Assembly: GCA_900318115.1 (NCBI GenBank)
Contig: ONJJ01000027.1
Location: 1 to 46,809 of the forward strand
DNA: 46,809 nt
Direction: 5' to 3'
DNA from: an uncultured Prevotellaceae bacterium
GTDB lineage: Bacteria; Bacteroidota; Bacteroidia; Bacteroidales; Bacteroidaceae
The notes beneath the pieces were generated by a model. It saw nothing but the letters and a program-made list of their open reading frames with translations. It was not told the DNA's origin and made no database searches. The position numbers and the translations under genes are program-made. This document shows, piece after piece, positions 32,634 to 41,507 of this stretch. How positions within the stretch are numbered: position 1 is the stretch's first letter; every line of letters begins with the position of its first letter.

Positions 32634-33689
32634 TCATTTGGCCATTTCTGCATACTCTCTGCGCAGTGGATAGTCTCCCCTGAGTCGTTCGAAGTCGTCC
32701 GGCGAGGTGCGCAACCGCTGGGTGTCTGCCAGCGGGTCGTAGAGTTGCAGTGCCAGTTCCTCGGGGTCGGCGCTGGGGTGGAAGTCGGCGGGCAGGCTCG
32801 GAGCGTGCACCTCGAAGGTCATCGGGCGTAGCAGCATCCGGCAGACATGGCGCAGCGTCTGGCGCGTGGCGTTGGCCTTGCCGTCGGCGCTGTAGCCGGC
32901 AATGTGTGGTGTGGCGATGAAGGCGCGCTGCAGCAATTCGCGGCGGATGGCAGGTTCGCCCTCCCAGGTGTCAATGACGGCTTCGCGCACCACACCTTCG
33001 TCCATGGCCCGGAGCAGTGCCGCCTCATCGACCACACCTCCGCGGGCTGCGTTGATGATCACCCTGCCAGGTCGCTGGCCCAGGGCTTGGAAGAAACGCT
33101 CGTCTGCCAGATGCAGGGTGGGGTAGGGGCCTTCGCTGGTCAGTGGCGTGTGGAAGGTGATGATGTCTGCCTCTTGTTCCAGTCGCTGCATCGTGCTCCA
33201 TTCCATCCCCTCGGGTGCCGCCTCGCCTGCTGCCTGGCGGGGTGGGTCACAGAGCAGGATTCTTTTCAGTCCCATCCTCGCTGCGGTCTCGAGCACGGCA
33301 CTTCCCACGTGGCCCACTCCGACGATGCCCAGCACACTCTGGGCGAGGTCCACGCCCCGTTGGCGCTTCAGCTGCAGCAGGCTGCACTGCACGTACTGCG
33401 CCACGCTGTGAGCGTTGCAGCCCGGGCAGTTCGCCCAGGCGATACCATGCGACTCCAGCCAGTGGGTGTCCAGGTGGTCGTAGCCGATGGTGGCTGTCAC
33501 CACGAGGAACACCTTCGAGCCACCGAGCAGCCGTTCGTCGCATCGCGTGCGCGTGCGTACCAATAATATATGTGCGTCGCGTACGTCGTCGGGTGTGATG
33601 TCCCGTCCGGGCTTCACCACCACCTCGTCGGCCAGCTCGTGCAGGGCCGCTTGGATGTACGGTATCTTGTCGTCGCAGACTATCTTCAT
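32634..33689 (-). CDS. pdxB: Erythronate-4-phosphate dehydrogenase
   Basis: 351 aa. NAD-dependent step of pyridoxal phosphate synthesis by the DXP-dependent route. D-2-hydroxyacid dehydrogenase fold: start MKIVCDDKIPYIQ, the diagnostic ANCPGCNAHSVAQYV, nucleotide loop GIVGVGHVGSAV (about 121-132), catalytic Arg in INAARGGVVDE, and ATPHIAGYSADGKANAT with the catalytic His. The C-terminal dimerisation part is present. The ATG overlaps the murF stop (ATGA, 33689-33686), so the two are translationally coupled although their pathways differ. Confidence 0.93.
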   Translation of the reverse strand: MKIVCDDKIPYIQAALHELADEVVVKPGRDITPDDVRDAHILLVRTRTRCDERLLGGSKVFLVVTATIGYDHLDTHWLESHGIAWANCPGCNAHSVAQYVQCSLLQLKRQRGVDLAQSVLGIVGVGHVGSAVLETAARMGLKRILLCDPPRQAAGEAAPEGMEWSTMQRLEQEADIITFHTPLTSEGPYPTLHLADERFFQALGQRPGRVIINAARGGVVDEAALLRAMDEGVVREAVIDTWEGEPAIRRELLQRAFIATPHIAGYSADGKANATRQTLRHVCRMLLRPMTFEVHAPSLPADFHPSADPEELALQLYDPLADTQRLRTSPDDFERLRGDYPLRREYAEMAK

Positions 33690-35089
33690 AGCAATTCCGG
33701 CAGTTGGTGGAGGCGCGTGCTGTTGGAACCCTTGATGAGGATGAGGCGACCTTTAGGCGGCTCCTGGATGATGGCGGACTTCACGGCTTCCACGTCGTCG
33801 AAGTTCCTGATTTCTATGTTCTTGCTGTCTTGCCCGGTAACAGCTTTCTTGAATTCTTCACCCACGAGCCAGATAACCTCTGCCCCGCATGCCAGAGCCT
33901 TTTGCAGCACCGTCCTGTGAGCCTCGGCGCTGGCCTCTCCCAGCTCCTTCATGTCGCCAAGGATTACCATCTTGTGTGCTTGCTGAATGTGCTCGAAGTT
34001 GTCCAAGGCGGCTGTCATCGAGGTGAGGTTGGCGTTGTAGGCATCCACGATGAGTTCATTGTGCTCCGTCTGCCGGTACTCCGAGCGCCCCAGGCTGGGT
34101 TTGTACTCTTCCAGTGCGGCACAGATTTCCTCGGGCTTCACTCCGAAGTGCAGTCCTGCAGCCACGGCAGCCAGCACATTGTCCGCGTTGTAGGCTCCGA
34201 TCAGTTGTGTCTGCACGACGTGTTGTGCCTCGTACTTCGGACGCCACCACAGTCGCAACATCGGGTCGCACTCCAGCACGTCGCCCTCGCACACCCAGGT
34301 CATCGTCAGCGCCTGTTCGCGGGCGTAGGTGATGCACTCCTGCGTGTCGATGTCAATGTCGCGCTCCACCAGCATGTCCTGCAGGTCGTAGTTGCTCTCG
34401 TTGACGAAGATGCGTCCTCCAGGTTTGGCATGCAGGTAGTCGTAGAGTTCACCCTTCGTGCGCTTCACGCCCTCGAAACTGCCGAAGCCCTCCAGGTGCG
34501 CGCGTCCCACGTTGGTGATCAGTCCGTAGTCTGGGTCCACGATGTCGGCCAGGAAGGCAATCTCGCCGGGGTGGTTCGCTCCCGTCTCGATGATGGCCAG
34601 CTCATGGGCAGGGTCACCCCCGGTGGCCGCCATCGCCTCCGTGCGCAGGCGCAGCAGCGTCAGGGGCACTCCGATGTGGTTGTTCAGGTTGCCCTGCGTG
34701 TACAGCACCTGATACTTCCGTCCGAGCACGGCTGCCAACAACTCCTTGGTTGTCGTCTTGCCGTTGGTGCCTGTCACCTCCAGCACGGGGCCGTGGAACT
34801 GCTGCCGATGGTAGGCCGCCAGTTGCTGCAGAGTCCGCAGCACATCCGGCACCACCACGTAGCGTCCCTCGCCTTGCGGTGTCTTGCGCAGGTCGCCTTC
34901 CGGCACCACGGTGGCATCATCCACCACGGCCACGGCAGCTCCCAGTTCCAGAGCTTTGGCGGCAAAGCGGTTGCCGTCGAACGACTCGCCCTTTAGGGCG
35001 AAGAACATACTTCCTGCGGGGCAGCGGCGGCTGTCCGTCGTCACTTCCGGGTGGGCCAGGAATACCTTATAGATTTCTTCTATTGTCAT
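33686..35089 (-). CDS. murF: UDP-N-acetylmuramoyl-tripeptide--D-Ala-D-Ala ligase
   Basis: 467 aa. Adds D-Ala-D-Ala to the UDP-MurNAc-tripeptide in peptidoglycan synthesis. N-terminal substrate domain (TTDSRRCPAGSMFFALKGESFDGN), ATP loop VTGTNGKTTTKE (106-117), ETGANHPGEI, NADNVLAAVAAG and the C-terminal VDAYNANLTSMTAAL/LGDMKELGE region. The ATG at 35089 is preferred; the longer frame runs through the promoter and into folP on the other strand. The gene is separate from the dcw cluster here. Confidence 0.95.
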   Translation of the reverse strand: MTIEEIYKVFLAHPEVTTDSRRCPAGSMFFALKGESFDGNRFAAKALELGAAVAVVDDATVVPEGDLRKTPQGEGRYVVVPDVLRTLQQLAAYHRQQFHGPVLEVTGTNGKTTTKELLAAVLGRKYQVLYTQGNLNNHIGVPLTLLRLRTEAMAATGGDPAHELAIIETGANHPGEIAFLADIVDPDYGLITNVGRAHLEGFGSFEGVKRTKGELYDYLHAKPGGRIFVNESNYDLQDMLVERDIDIDTQECITYAREQALTMTWVCEGDVLECDPMLRLWWRPKYEAQHVVQTQLIGAYNADNVLAAVAAGLHFGVKPEEICAALEEYKPSLGRSEYRQTEHNELIVDAYNANLTSMTAALDNFEHIQQAHKMVILGDMKELGEASAEAHRTVLQKALACGAEVIWLVGEEFKKAVTGQDSKNIEIRNFDDVEAVKSAIIQEPPKGRLILIKGSNSTRLHQLPELL

Positions 35090-35119
35090 ACGTGTGTATC
35101 GCTTTCTGCATTTTGCCTG

Positions 35120-35127
35120 CAAAGGTA
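35120..35127 (-). promoter_or_regulatory. -7 box of murF
   Basis: TACCTTTG on the minus strand, 31 bp before the murF ATG. The -33 region is A/T-rich without a clear TTG. Confidence 0.5.
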
Positions 35128-35168
35128 AACCTTTTCTTTCGAAGCGCCATATTTTTTTTGCCTTTTTC

Positions 35169-35199
35169 TTGGAGTGGAAGCCTTTTTGCACTATCTTTG
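35169..35199 (+). promoter_or_regulatory. folP promoter
   Basis: TTG (35169-35171), a 20-bp spacer and TATCTTTG (35192-35199), about 40 bp before the folP ATG and divergent from murF. Confidence 0.7.
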
Positions 35200-35240
35200 C
35201 GGCCGAAAGGCCTGTGTGCACCCTGCTCCAAGGCTCCGGA

Positions 35241-36110
35241 ATGAACTCTATGGAAACGAATTTGACTCTGAACCTCCGCGGACGCCTCCTCGACCTCTCG
35301 CGGCCGCGCGTGATGGGCATCCTCAACGTCACCCCCGACTCCTTCTTCCCTGGTAGCCGCGCTGCCACACCGGAGGACGTGGTTCAGCGAGCCCGGCAGC
35401 TCGTCGGCGAGGGAGCCGACATCCTCGATGTGGGCGCCTGCAGCACCCGCCCCGGCTCCGAACCCGTCGGTGAGCAGCAGGAGTGGCAGCGCCTGGAGCC
35501 CGCTCTCGAGGCTATCCGCAGAGCTCTGCCCGACGTGCCCCTCAGCATCGACACCTTCCGTGCCTCCATAGCCCTGCGCAGCGTGCGTGACTACGGCGCC
35601 GACATCATCAACGACATCTCCGGCGGCGAGCCCGACCCGCAGATGTTCGCCACGGTGGCCCGCTTGGGCGTCCCCTACGTGCTCATGCACGGCGGAGCCC
35701 CTGCCTCCCAGTTGCCCGAGGACCTCACGTCGGCTCCCACTCTTCTCGCCTCTGTTGCCCGCTACCTGGCCCAGCGCCTGCAGTTCCTCTACGCCGAGGG
35801 AGTGGCGGACGTTATCCTCGACCCGGGCTTCGGCTTCGGCAAGACCCTGCGGCAGAACTACATCCTCTTCGGTCACCTCCGCGAGCTCATGACCGCCTTC
35901 CCCGCCACGCCCCTGCTTGTGGGCATTTCCCGCAAGAGCATGATTCATCGTCTGCTCCAGATCACACCCGCCGAGGCCCTCAACGGCACCACCGTCCTCA
36001 ACACCCTCGCCCTGCAGGCCGGCACCCACATCCTCCGCGTCCACGATGTCCGCGAGGCCGTGCAGGCCGTCCGCATCATGGAAAATGTTAAGAGTGATAC
36101 GTTAAAGTGA
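35241..36110 (+). CDS. folP: Dihydropteroate synthase
   Basis: 289 aa. Joins p-aminobenzoate and hydroxymethyl-dihydropterin diphosphate in folate synthesis; the sulfonamide target. TIM barrel with RVMGILNVTPDSFFPGSR (23-40), DILDVGACSTRPGSEPV, SIDTFRA, INDISGGEPD, LDPGFGFGKT and GISRKS, all the pterin and phosphate contacts. The ATG at 35241 follows the promoter. The upstream open frame to 35094 has no homology. The C-terminal end runs up to a short ATTCGTAAA repeat. Confidence 0.95.
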   Translation: MNSMETNLTLNLRGRLLDLSRPRVMGILNVTPDSFFPGSRAATPEDVVQRARQLVGEGADILDVGACSTRPGSEPVGEQQEWQRLEPALEAIRRALPDVPLSIDTFRASIALRSVRDYGADIINDISGGEPDPQMFATVARLGVPYVLMHGGAPASQLPEDLTSAPTLLASVARYLAQRLQFLYAEGVADVILDPGFGFGKTLRQNYILFGHLRELMTAFPATPLLVGISRKSMIHRLLQITPAEALNGTTVLNTLALQAGTHILRVHDVREAVQAVRIMENVKSDTLK

Positions 36111-36155
36111 AATTCGTAAATTCGTAGATTCGTAAATCTGTAAATCCTCTCCTCC
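36111..36155. repeat. Short ATTCGTAAAT/ATTCGTAGAT repeats between folP and cdaA
   Basis: About four 9-bp copies (AATTCGTAA, ATTCGTAGA, ATTCGTAAA, ATCTGTAAA) fill most of the 45-bp gap. They act as a spacer; no structure is evident. Confidence 0.5.
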
Positions 36156-36923
36156 GTGTTCCTCTCCTTCGGCATCAAAGACCTGATAGATATCCTTCTG
36201 GTGGCCACGCTGCTGTACTACGCCTACCGCCTTATGAAGGAATCGCGCTCGCTGAACATCTTCTTCGGCGTGCTTATCTTCATTGTATTCTGGCTCTTCG
36301 TCTCCCAGATCCTTGAGATGCGTCTGCTCGGCACCCTGCTCGACCGCATCGTCAGCGTAGGCGCCATCGCCCTTCTCATCCTCTTTCAGGATGAAATCCG
36401 CAAGTTCTTCTCCACCATAGGTACCCACGAGCGCGTGCGCGCAGCTGTCCGTTTCTTCAGTGGTGAGCAGAAGCAGACCCATACCCGCGAGGACATCATG
36501 CCCATCGTTATGGCCTGTCTGTCGATGTCGAAGCAGAAGGTCGGAGCCCTCATCGTCATGCAGCGCTCCCTGCCCCTCACCGACTTCGTACGCTCCGGCG
36601 AACTCATTGATGCCCGCATCAGCCAGCGCCTCATCGAGAACATCTTTTTCAAGAACTCACCTCTCCACGACGGCGGTATGATTATCTCCCACAAACGCAT
36701 CACCGCTGCCGGTTGCATCCTCCCCGTCAGTCACGACCTCAGCCTCCCCAAAGAACTCGGACTGCGCCATCGCGCTGCTATGGGCATCAGTCAGGAGACC
36801 GACGCCTTGGCCATCGTCGTCAGCGAGGAGACCGGCAACATCAGCATCGCGTTCCGCGGCAGTTTCCAGCTGCACGTCACGGCAGAGGACCTCGAGCGTA
36901 TCCTCACGGAAGACGCCTTCTGA
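36156..36923 (+). CDS. cdaA: Diadenylate cyclase CdaA (c-di-AMP synthase)
   Basis: 255 aa. Makes the second messenger c-di-AMP from two ATP at the membrane. Three membrane helices (about 10-75), then the DAC domain. The RHR motif (LGLRHRAAMG, 204-206) is intact. The DGA motif reads HDGG (172-174: D-G-G), an Ala-to-Gly change at a normally conserved spot, probably tolerated. The start codon is GTG at 36156; no nearby ATG fits the first helix. It follows folP by 45 bp, so it is probably in the same transcript, a pairing common in Bacteroidetes. Confidence 0.92.
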   Translation: MFLSFGIKDLIDILLVATLLYYAYRLMKESRSLNIFFGVLIFIVFWLFVSQILEMRLLGTLLDRIVSVGAIALLILFQDEIRKFFSTIGTHERVRAAVRFFSGEQKQTHTREDIMPIVMACLSMSKQKVGALIVMQRSLPLTDFVRSGELIDARISQRLIENIFFKNSPLHDGGMIISHKRITAAGCILPVSHDLSLPKELGLRHRAAMGISQETDALAIVVSEETGNISIAFRGSFQLHVTAEDLERILTEDAF

Positions 36924-37031
36924 CCGCTCCCACTCCCCCCGCACACTTCGCCGAATCCGCTTCTGTCCCGGACTCCTGATTGCTGCACTGCCACTTGTGC
37001 GGGATAGTGGAGCCGGGGGAGAGGGTGTGGC

Positions 37032-38486
37032 CTATAGCGCGAAGAAGAGGCCTGCGGCAGAGAGGCAGATGGGACCACGGGACTCGAGGAAGCGTACACG
37101 CAGGGAGCGGGTCCGGACGGTGGGGAAACGGAGGAGGCGTTTGTAGCCGATGGTGGTGGTCTCCTCCCGGGGGTCCACGGGTAGCCATTGCCTGCCCGAC
37201 TGGTACTCCACCACAAACTGTGCCACGCGCTGTCCCAGCGGAATGTATTCCTGCAGGAGCAGGCGGTTGACGGACTGTGTACGGCGGAAGGTGAAGGTCA
37301 GCGTTGCGGAGGTGACGCCGTCGGGCGTGGCCCAGTAGGTGTCGTAGTCATCGTCGGCGAGGGCACTGACGGGGAACGCCTTGCCGCGCTGGTGGCTGGC
37401 ATGGATGGTGGCTCTCGTCAGCAGGTTGTCGCCGAGCTCGCGGGCGATGCGCTGGTGGAAGGCTGCGGCGTTGGCGGAGTCGGTGGGATGGATGAGGCCG
37501 TTGCGGTCCACGGGGAAGTTCAGGAGCAGGGTGGCGTTGCGTCCCACGCTTTGGTAGTACAGATCCACGAGGTTGTCGGGCGTGCGCACCTGCTGGTCTT
37601 CCTGCTGGTGGTAGAACCATCCCGGGCGGATGGAAACATCGCATTCGGCGGGCACCCATGCGTTTCCGTCGGTGTGGCCCGTTGTGAGTTCCTGGTGTTG
37701 CTCGTAGCCGGGATAGACTTCCTGTTGCCGGAGGAAGGACCAGTTGGTGGCCGCGGCGTGGCCTTGTTCGTTGCCCACCCACCTGCAGCCGGGCCCTCCG
37801 TCGCTGAAGATGATGATCTGGGGTTGAAGGGCGAAGGCGAGTTTGTGGGCTCGCGGGAAGTCGTAGTAGGTGCGCTTGTCGATGTGGCGTGTCTCGCGGG
37901 CACCGCCGTAGTATCCGTCGCCGCCGTTGGCTCCGTCGAACCATATCTCGAAGAGGGGACCGTAGCCCGTGAGCAGTTCCTGGAGCTGGGCGTGGTAGTA
38001 CTCGACGTAGAGCGGGGTGGCGTAGGAAGCCTGATGGCGATCCCAGGGTGAGAGGTAGAGGCCCAGCTTCAGCCCATGCTTGCGGCAGGCTGCGGCGAGT
38101 TCGGCCACGACATCTCCCTGGCCATCGCGGAAGGGGCTGTTGCGAACGCTGTAGTCGGTGTACTTCGATGGCCATAGGCAGAAGCCGTCGTGGTGCTTGG
38201 CGGTGAGTATGACGCCTTTCATGCCTGCGGCCTTGAGGGTGCGTGCCCACTGCTCGCAGTCCAGGTGCGTGGGGTTGAAGCAGGAGGCGGGAGCGTCGCC
38301 GTAGCCCCACTCGCGGTCGGTGAAGGTGTTGGGGCCGAAGTGGATGAAGGCATAGGTCTCCATCTGTTGCCAGGCCACTTGATGGGGCGTGGGCAGGGGA
38401 GGAAGGGGTGCGGGCGCGTCCTGTGCGGAGCTGGCGAGGGCGAGCAGGGTGAGCAGGCCGAGGAGGGCAGGGCGGAGGATGTTCAT
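37032..38486 (-). CDS. GH29 alpha-L-fucosidase with C-terminal carbohydrate-binding-like domain
   Basis: 484 aa. The signal peptide MNILRPALLGLLTLLALASSA fixes the start at 38486. TIM barrel with YAFIHFGPNTFTDREWG, AKHHDGFCLWPSKYTDYSV, LYLSPWDRH and FEIWFDGANG (nucleophile Asp184), typical of family 29, probably subfamily B, which cleaves alpha-1,3/1,4 fucosyl branches. The last 130 residues (ASHQRGKAFPVSALADDDYDTYW...) look like an F5/8-type discoidin domain. No secretion tail is present, so it is likely periplasmic. Together with the GH95 enzyme (alpha-1,2) the strain can remove several fucose linkages. Confidence 0.93.
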   Translation of the reverse strand: MNILRPALLGLLTLLALASSAQDAPAPLPPLPTPHQVAWQQMETYAFIHFGPNTFTDREWGYGDAPASCFNPTHLDCEQWARTLKAAGMKGVILTAKHHDGFCLWPSKYTDYSVRNSPFRDGQGDVVAELAAACRKHGLKLGLYLSPWDRHQASYATPLYVEYYHAQLQELLTGYGPLFEIWFDGANGGDGYYGGARETRHIDKRTYYDFPRAHKLAFALQPQIIIFSDGGPGCRWVGNEQGHAAATNWSFLRQQEVYPGYEQHQELTTGHTDGNAWVPAECDVSIRPGWFYHQQEDQQVRTPDNLVDLYYQSVGRNATLLLNFPVDRNGLIHPTDSANAAAFHQRIARELGDNLLTRATIHASHQRGKAFPVSALADDDYDTYWATPDGVTSATLTFTFRRTQSVNRLLLQEYIPLGQRVAQFVVEYQSGRQWLPVDPREETTTIGYKRLLRFPTVRTRSLRVRFLESRGPICLSAAGLFFAL

Positions 38487-38516
38487 GCAGATTAGGATTT
38501 TTATAGGTTTGCGCTG

Positions 38517-38524
38517 CAAAGGTA
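38517..38524 (-). promoter_or_regulatory. -7 box of the GH29 gene
   Basis: TACCTTTG on the minus strand, 31 bp before the ATG; a TTG at 38548-38546 gives a 21-bp spacer. Confidence 0.6.
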
Positions 38525-38585
38525 GTCATTTTTGTGCAACGCGCCCAATAATTTGCACCAAACTTTTCTGAAACAGGGCTTCAGA

Positions 38586-39836
38586 CTATCGGATTTCCAG
38601 CCGTTCGTTGTCGCCGAAGACTTCGTAGCCGCTGGTGATGACGCGCTCGCCAGCCTCCAGCCCCTCAAGAACCTCGTAGTACTGCGGGTTTTGTCGGCCA
38701 ATGCGGATAGAGCGGCGGTAGGCGGTGTGGCCGTCGGCTGAGAGGACGTAGATCCAGCTGCCGCCCGTGGTCTGGAAGAAGGTGCCGCGAGGGATGAGCA
38801 CCGCCTCCTCCGGCTGACCGAGCTCGAGGTTGAGGTAGTAGGTCTGACCGCTGCGGATGTTTTCGGGACGTTGGCCGTGGAATACGAAGTCCACGCGGAA
38901 CTTGCCCTGCCGCACTTCGGGATAGACCTTGCGCAGGGCCATGGTGTAGGTCTCCTCGCTGCGGGCAAAGGAGGCCATGAGCCCCGTCTTCACGCGGTCG
39001 ATGTAGTGCTCGTCCACCTGGGCTTCAATCTTGTAGTCGCTGAGGTCATTGATTTGTCCGATTTTCTGCCCGGCGGCCACGCTCTGCCCCAACTCCACGT
39101 CCAGCAGCCCGAGTTCGCCGTCGATGGTCGCGCGTACCTCTAATTTATTCTTGCGCTCGCGCACGAGGACCACGTTGTTGCGCATGTTTGCCAGGTTGTC
39201 TTCCATCTGGTCCATCTGCACGCTGCGGTAGATGCTGTCCTGCCGCAGTCGTTGGCTGATGAGTCCCTGCTTGCGTTGTGCCAGTTGGTAGTCCTCTTCG
39301 GCCTGCAGGTAGGCCTCGCGGCTGACGAGTTTCTCGTTGTAGAGCCTTTCTTGCTGTCGGTAGCTGCGGAGTTTGCGCTCAGTGTCCATGGCCAGTTGTG
39401 CCTGCTCTAGCTGGTTGTTGAGGCGGTCCTGCTGCATGGCCACCTGTGTGTTGCGCAGCAGGTTCTGTTTCTCGGCCAGTTCCGCCTCGGCATTCAGGAT
39501 CTGTAGGTCGAGGTTGCTGTTGCGCAGGCGAATGATGACGTCGCCTTTCTTGACCATGGCTCCTTCCTCCGCCACGCGCTCCGTGACGATGCCGCCTTCT
39601 TCGGGCGAGAGTTGTACGACCTGGATGGGCACCACCTGCCCCGAGAGTCGCACGTAGTCCTTGAACTCTGCTTGCTGTACCTGGCTGATGGTGAGGCCGT
39701 CGGCCGCGACGCGCATGGTGGAGCTGTGGTTGCCGAAGAGGATCCATCCGAGGATGACGAGGATGATGCCGGTGAGGGCGATGTAGGGCAGGTGCTTTCG
39801 CTGCAAGCCCCGTTTCTGTTCTATGATTCTGTCCAT
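38586..39836 (-). CDS. HlyD/RND-type periplasmic adaptor protein
   Basis: 416 aa. One N-terminal membrane helix (about 18-35), then barrel-sandwich halves (VVPIQVVQLSPEEGGIVTERVAEEGAMVKKGD; later KLEVRATIDGELGLLDVELGQSVAAGQ) flanking a long alpha-hairpin coiled coil (about 105-225, Q/L/R-rich), and a C-terminal beta-barrel domain. It should bridge an inner-membrane transporter to the TolC-type channel. The channel gene lies 78 bp upstream on the same strand; the MacB-type ATPase and permeases of this locus are its likely partners. Confidence 0.9.
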   Translation of the reverse strand: MDRIIEQKRGLQRKHLPYIALTGIILVILGWILFGNHSSTMRVAADGLTISQVQQAEFKDYVRLSGQVVPIQVVQLSPEEGGIVTERVAEEGAMVKKGDVIIRLRNSNLDLQILNAEAELAEKQNLLRNTQVAMQQDRLNNQLEQAQLAMDTERKLRSYRQQERLYNEKLVSREAYLQAEEDYQLAQRKQGLISQRLRQDSIYRSVQMDQMEDNLANMRNNVVLVRERKNKLEVRATIDGELGLLDVELGQSVAAGQKIGQINDLSDYKIEAQVDEHYIDRVKTGLMASFARSEETYTMALRKVYPEVRQGKFRVDFVFHGQRPENIRSGQTYYLNLELGQPEEAVLIPRGTFFQTTGGSWIYVLSADGHTAYRRSIRIGRQNPQYYEVLEGLEAGERVITSGYEVFGDNERLEIR

Positions 39837-39914
39837 ATTAGAAAGTTATTTCTTTGGAATGTTATTTTGATATTTCGAGATTCCGGCCTGTCGTTAGTCT
39901 TGATCGATACTTCT

Positions 39915-41300
39915 TTAATAGGTTAATTCGTTTTCGTAGTATCGCACCATCATCTCTTTCACGCCCACCATGAGCTGGCTTTGCAGTAGTGCGGCTCTAC
40001 TCTGGAGGAGAGTGGTGGCGGAGGTCTGGAGGTCGATGGGCGATGCCAGGCCCTCGGTGAACTGCTGTCGCACGAGTTCGTAGGCGATGCTGTCGGCTGC
40101 CACCTTGGCTGCACCTTGGTTGCATTCCTGCCGGTAGGCACTGACGTCGAGTCGAGCCTGTGTGCGTAGGATGTCCAGTTCTGTCCGCCTGGCGGCATAT
40201 TGTTCCTGGGCGATGCGTACGTTGTTTTTGGCACGACGCAGGGTGGTGATGTTGCTCAGCCGGTTGAAGAGCGGGATGCTCAGGCTGATCGACACGTATT
40301 CACCCAGGTTGTTCTTCAGCTGTCGCCCGTAGGCTGTGGTGCTGCTGGCGCTGAGGTTGCGGAAGTAGGAAGTGTTGACGCCTGCATTCAGGTAGATGGA
40401 GGGGTAGAAGTTGGAGCGGGCTATGCCTAAGGCGTGGCGGGCCGACTCCATATTAAAATAGGATTGAAGCAGAAGAGCGGTCGTGCCCCCCGTGGCAACC
40501 CCTCTCCTTGTGCCTCCCGTGGGTGGGAGGGCTTTAAAGCCAATGATGCTGTCGCCACAAGAGGATGAGAAACTCTCTCCCCCAAGTGGGGAGATGTAGA
40601 GGGGACCTTCCTCCCAGTTCATCACCTCCTTCAGCTTCAGCATCCCGCTCTCCTGCTGGTTCTCCTGCCGTGTCAGCGTAAGTTTGTCTGCCTCCACTTG
40701 TGCGCGCATCTGTGCCACGTCGGCAGGACTCTTCAGGCCTTCCTCCTCCATCACTTGTGTCTGCCTGAGCAGCAGCTCGCTTTCTTGCAGCTTCTCTGTG
40801 GCCAGACGCACGGTCTGCTGATAGTAAACGACGTTGGTGAAGGCCTGGTAGGTGTCCAGCGCCACCTGGTCCCGGTCGGCTTGCAAGGCGTTCTTCTGCA
40901 TGAGCACGTCGGCCCGTGCGGCTCGCAGGGCGTGCAGACGTGCAAAGCCATCGAATACGGGAAGGGAGGTGGAGAGTCCATAGCCGTTATTGAAGGTACT
41001 CACGCTCGTGTAGGTGTTTGTCTCCGGGTCGATGGCTCGGCCGAAGTTCCATTGCACGCTGGAACTGGCACTGAGGCTGGGCAGGAAAGCTCCTGCCGCC
41101 TGCAGACGGCTGGCTTCGGCATTGTCCAGCGAGAGCTCGCGCTGGCGCAGGCCGTGGCTGTGTGCGATGGCGTAGTGGATGCAGTCCCAGACGCCCATAG
41201 CCTGCGCCAAGGCCGACGAGCCCGTGGCGAGGAGGAGTCCGCAGCAAAGGACGATGCGTCCAAGCGGGTGTTGCAGATGTGAGAGTTGTAGGTGTGACAT
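39915..41300 (-). CDS. TolC-family outer membrane efflux protein with an in-frame repeat insertion
   Basis: 461 aa. A signal peptide (RIVLCCGLLLATGSSALAQ) is present; the ATG at 41300 is the best start. Two TolC-type repeats: the first from WDCIHYAIAHSHGLRQRELSLDNAEASR, the second from SYFNMESARHALGIARSNFYPSIYL, each with long helices. Between them, residues about 233-277 (PLYISPLGGESFSSSC...TGGTRRGVATGG) do not resemble the family and are encoded by two C/G hairpins (40513-40594). This looks like an intergenic repeat inserted in frame, lengthening a loop. It forms the exit channel for the adaptor encoded downstream. Confidence 0.88.
   Translation of the reverse strand: MSHLQLSHLQHPLGRIVLCCGLLLATGSSALAQAMGVWDCIHYAIAHSHGLRQRELSLDNAEASRLQAAGAFLPSLSASSSVQWNFGRAIDPETNTYTSVSTFNNGYGLSTSLPVFDGFARLHALRAARADVLMQKNALQADRDQVALDTYQAFTNVVYYQQTVRLATEKLQESELLLRQTQVMEEEGLKSPADVAQMRAQVEADKLTLTRQENQQESGMLKLKEVMNWEEGPLYISPLGGESFSSSCGDSIIGFKALPPTGGTRRGVATGGTTALLLQSYFNMESARHALGIARSNFYPSIYLNAGVNTSYFRNLSASSTTAYGRQLKNNLGEYVSISLSIPLFNRLSNITTLRRAKNNVRIAQEQYAARRTELDILRTQARLDVSAYRQECNQGAAKVAADSIAYELVRQQFTEGLASPIDLQTSATTLLQSRAALLQSQLMVGVKEMMVRYYENELTY
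40513..40594. repeat. Two C/G hairpins inserted in the TolC-type gene
   Basis: CCTCCC-GTGGGT-GGGAGG at 40513-40530 and TCTCCCC-CAAGT-GGGGAGA at 40576-40594. They resemble the CCCTCCC..GGGAGGG family found four or five more times between 42031 and 46430. Confidence 0.65.
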
Positions 41301-41472
41301 GACGTAAATAGATTTTCTCGGCCACAAAAGTACTACTTTCTGACCATTCCCGCCAACGGTTCAACCGCGTAAACTGCACCTCCAAGATGAAAAACGTCTA
41401 ATTCTTTTACGTTTTCGTACCAGGCAAGAGTTAAAATGCCAGATTGCAAGGTGCCAAATCGTAAAATATCTG

Positions 41473-41480
41473 TATCTTTG
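41473..41480 (+). promoter_or_regulatory. -7 box of the response regulator gene
   Basis: TATCTTTG, 28 bp before the ATG at 41508. No TTG at 19-20 bp spacing (nearest 26 bp). It is divergent from the TolC-type gene. Confidence 0.5.
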
Positions 41481-41507
41481 CAGCAACAAAAGAAAAAAGC
41501 ATAGCCA

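Noticed and set aside
35094-36044. Long frame antisense to folP
   Set aside because: Acidic Gly/Glu/His-rich shadow; folP on the plus strand carries every conserved motif.
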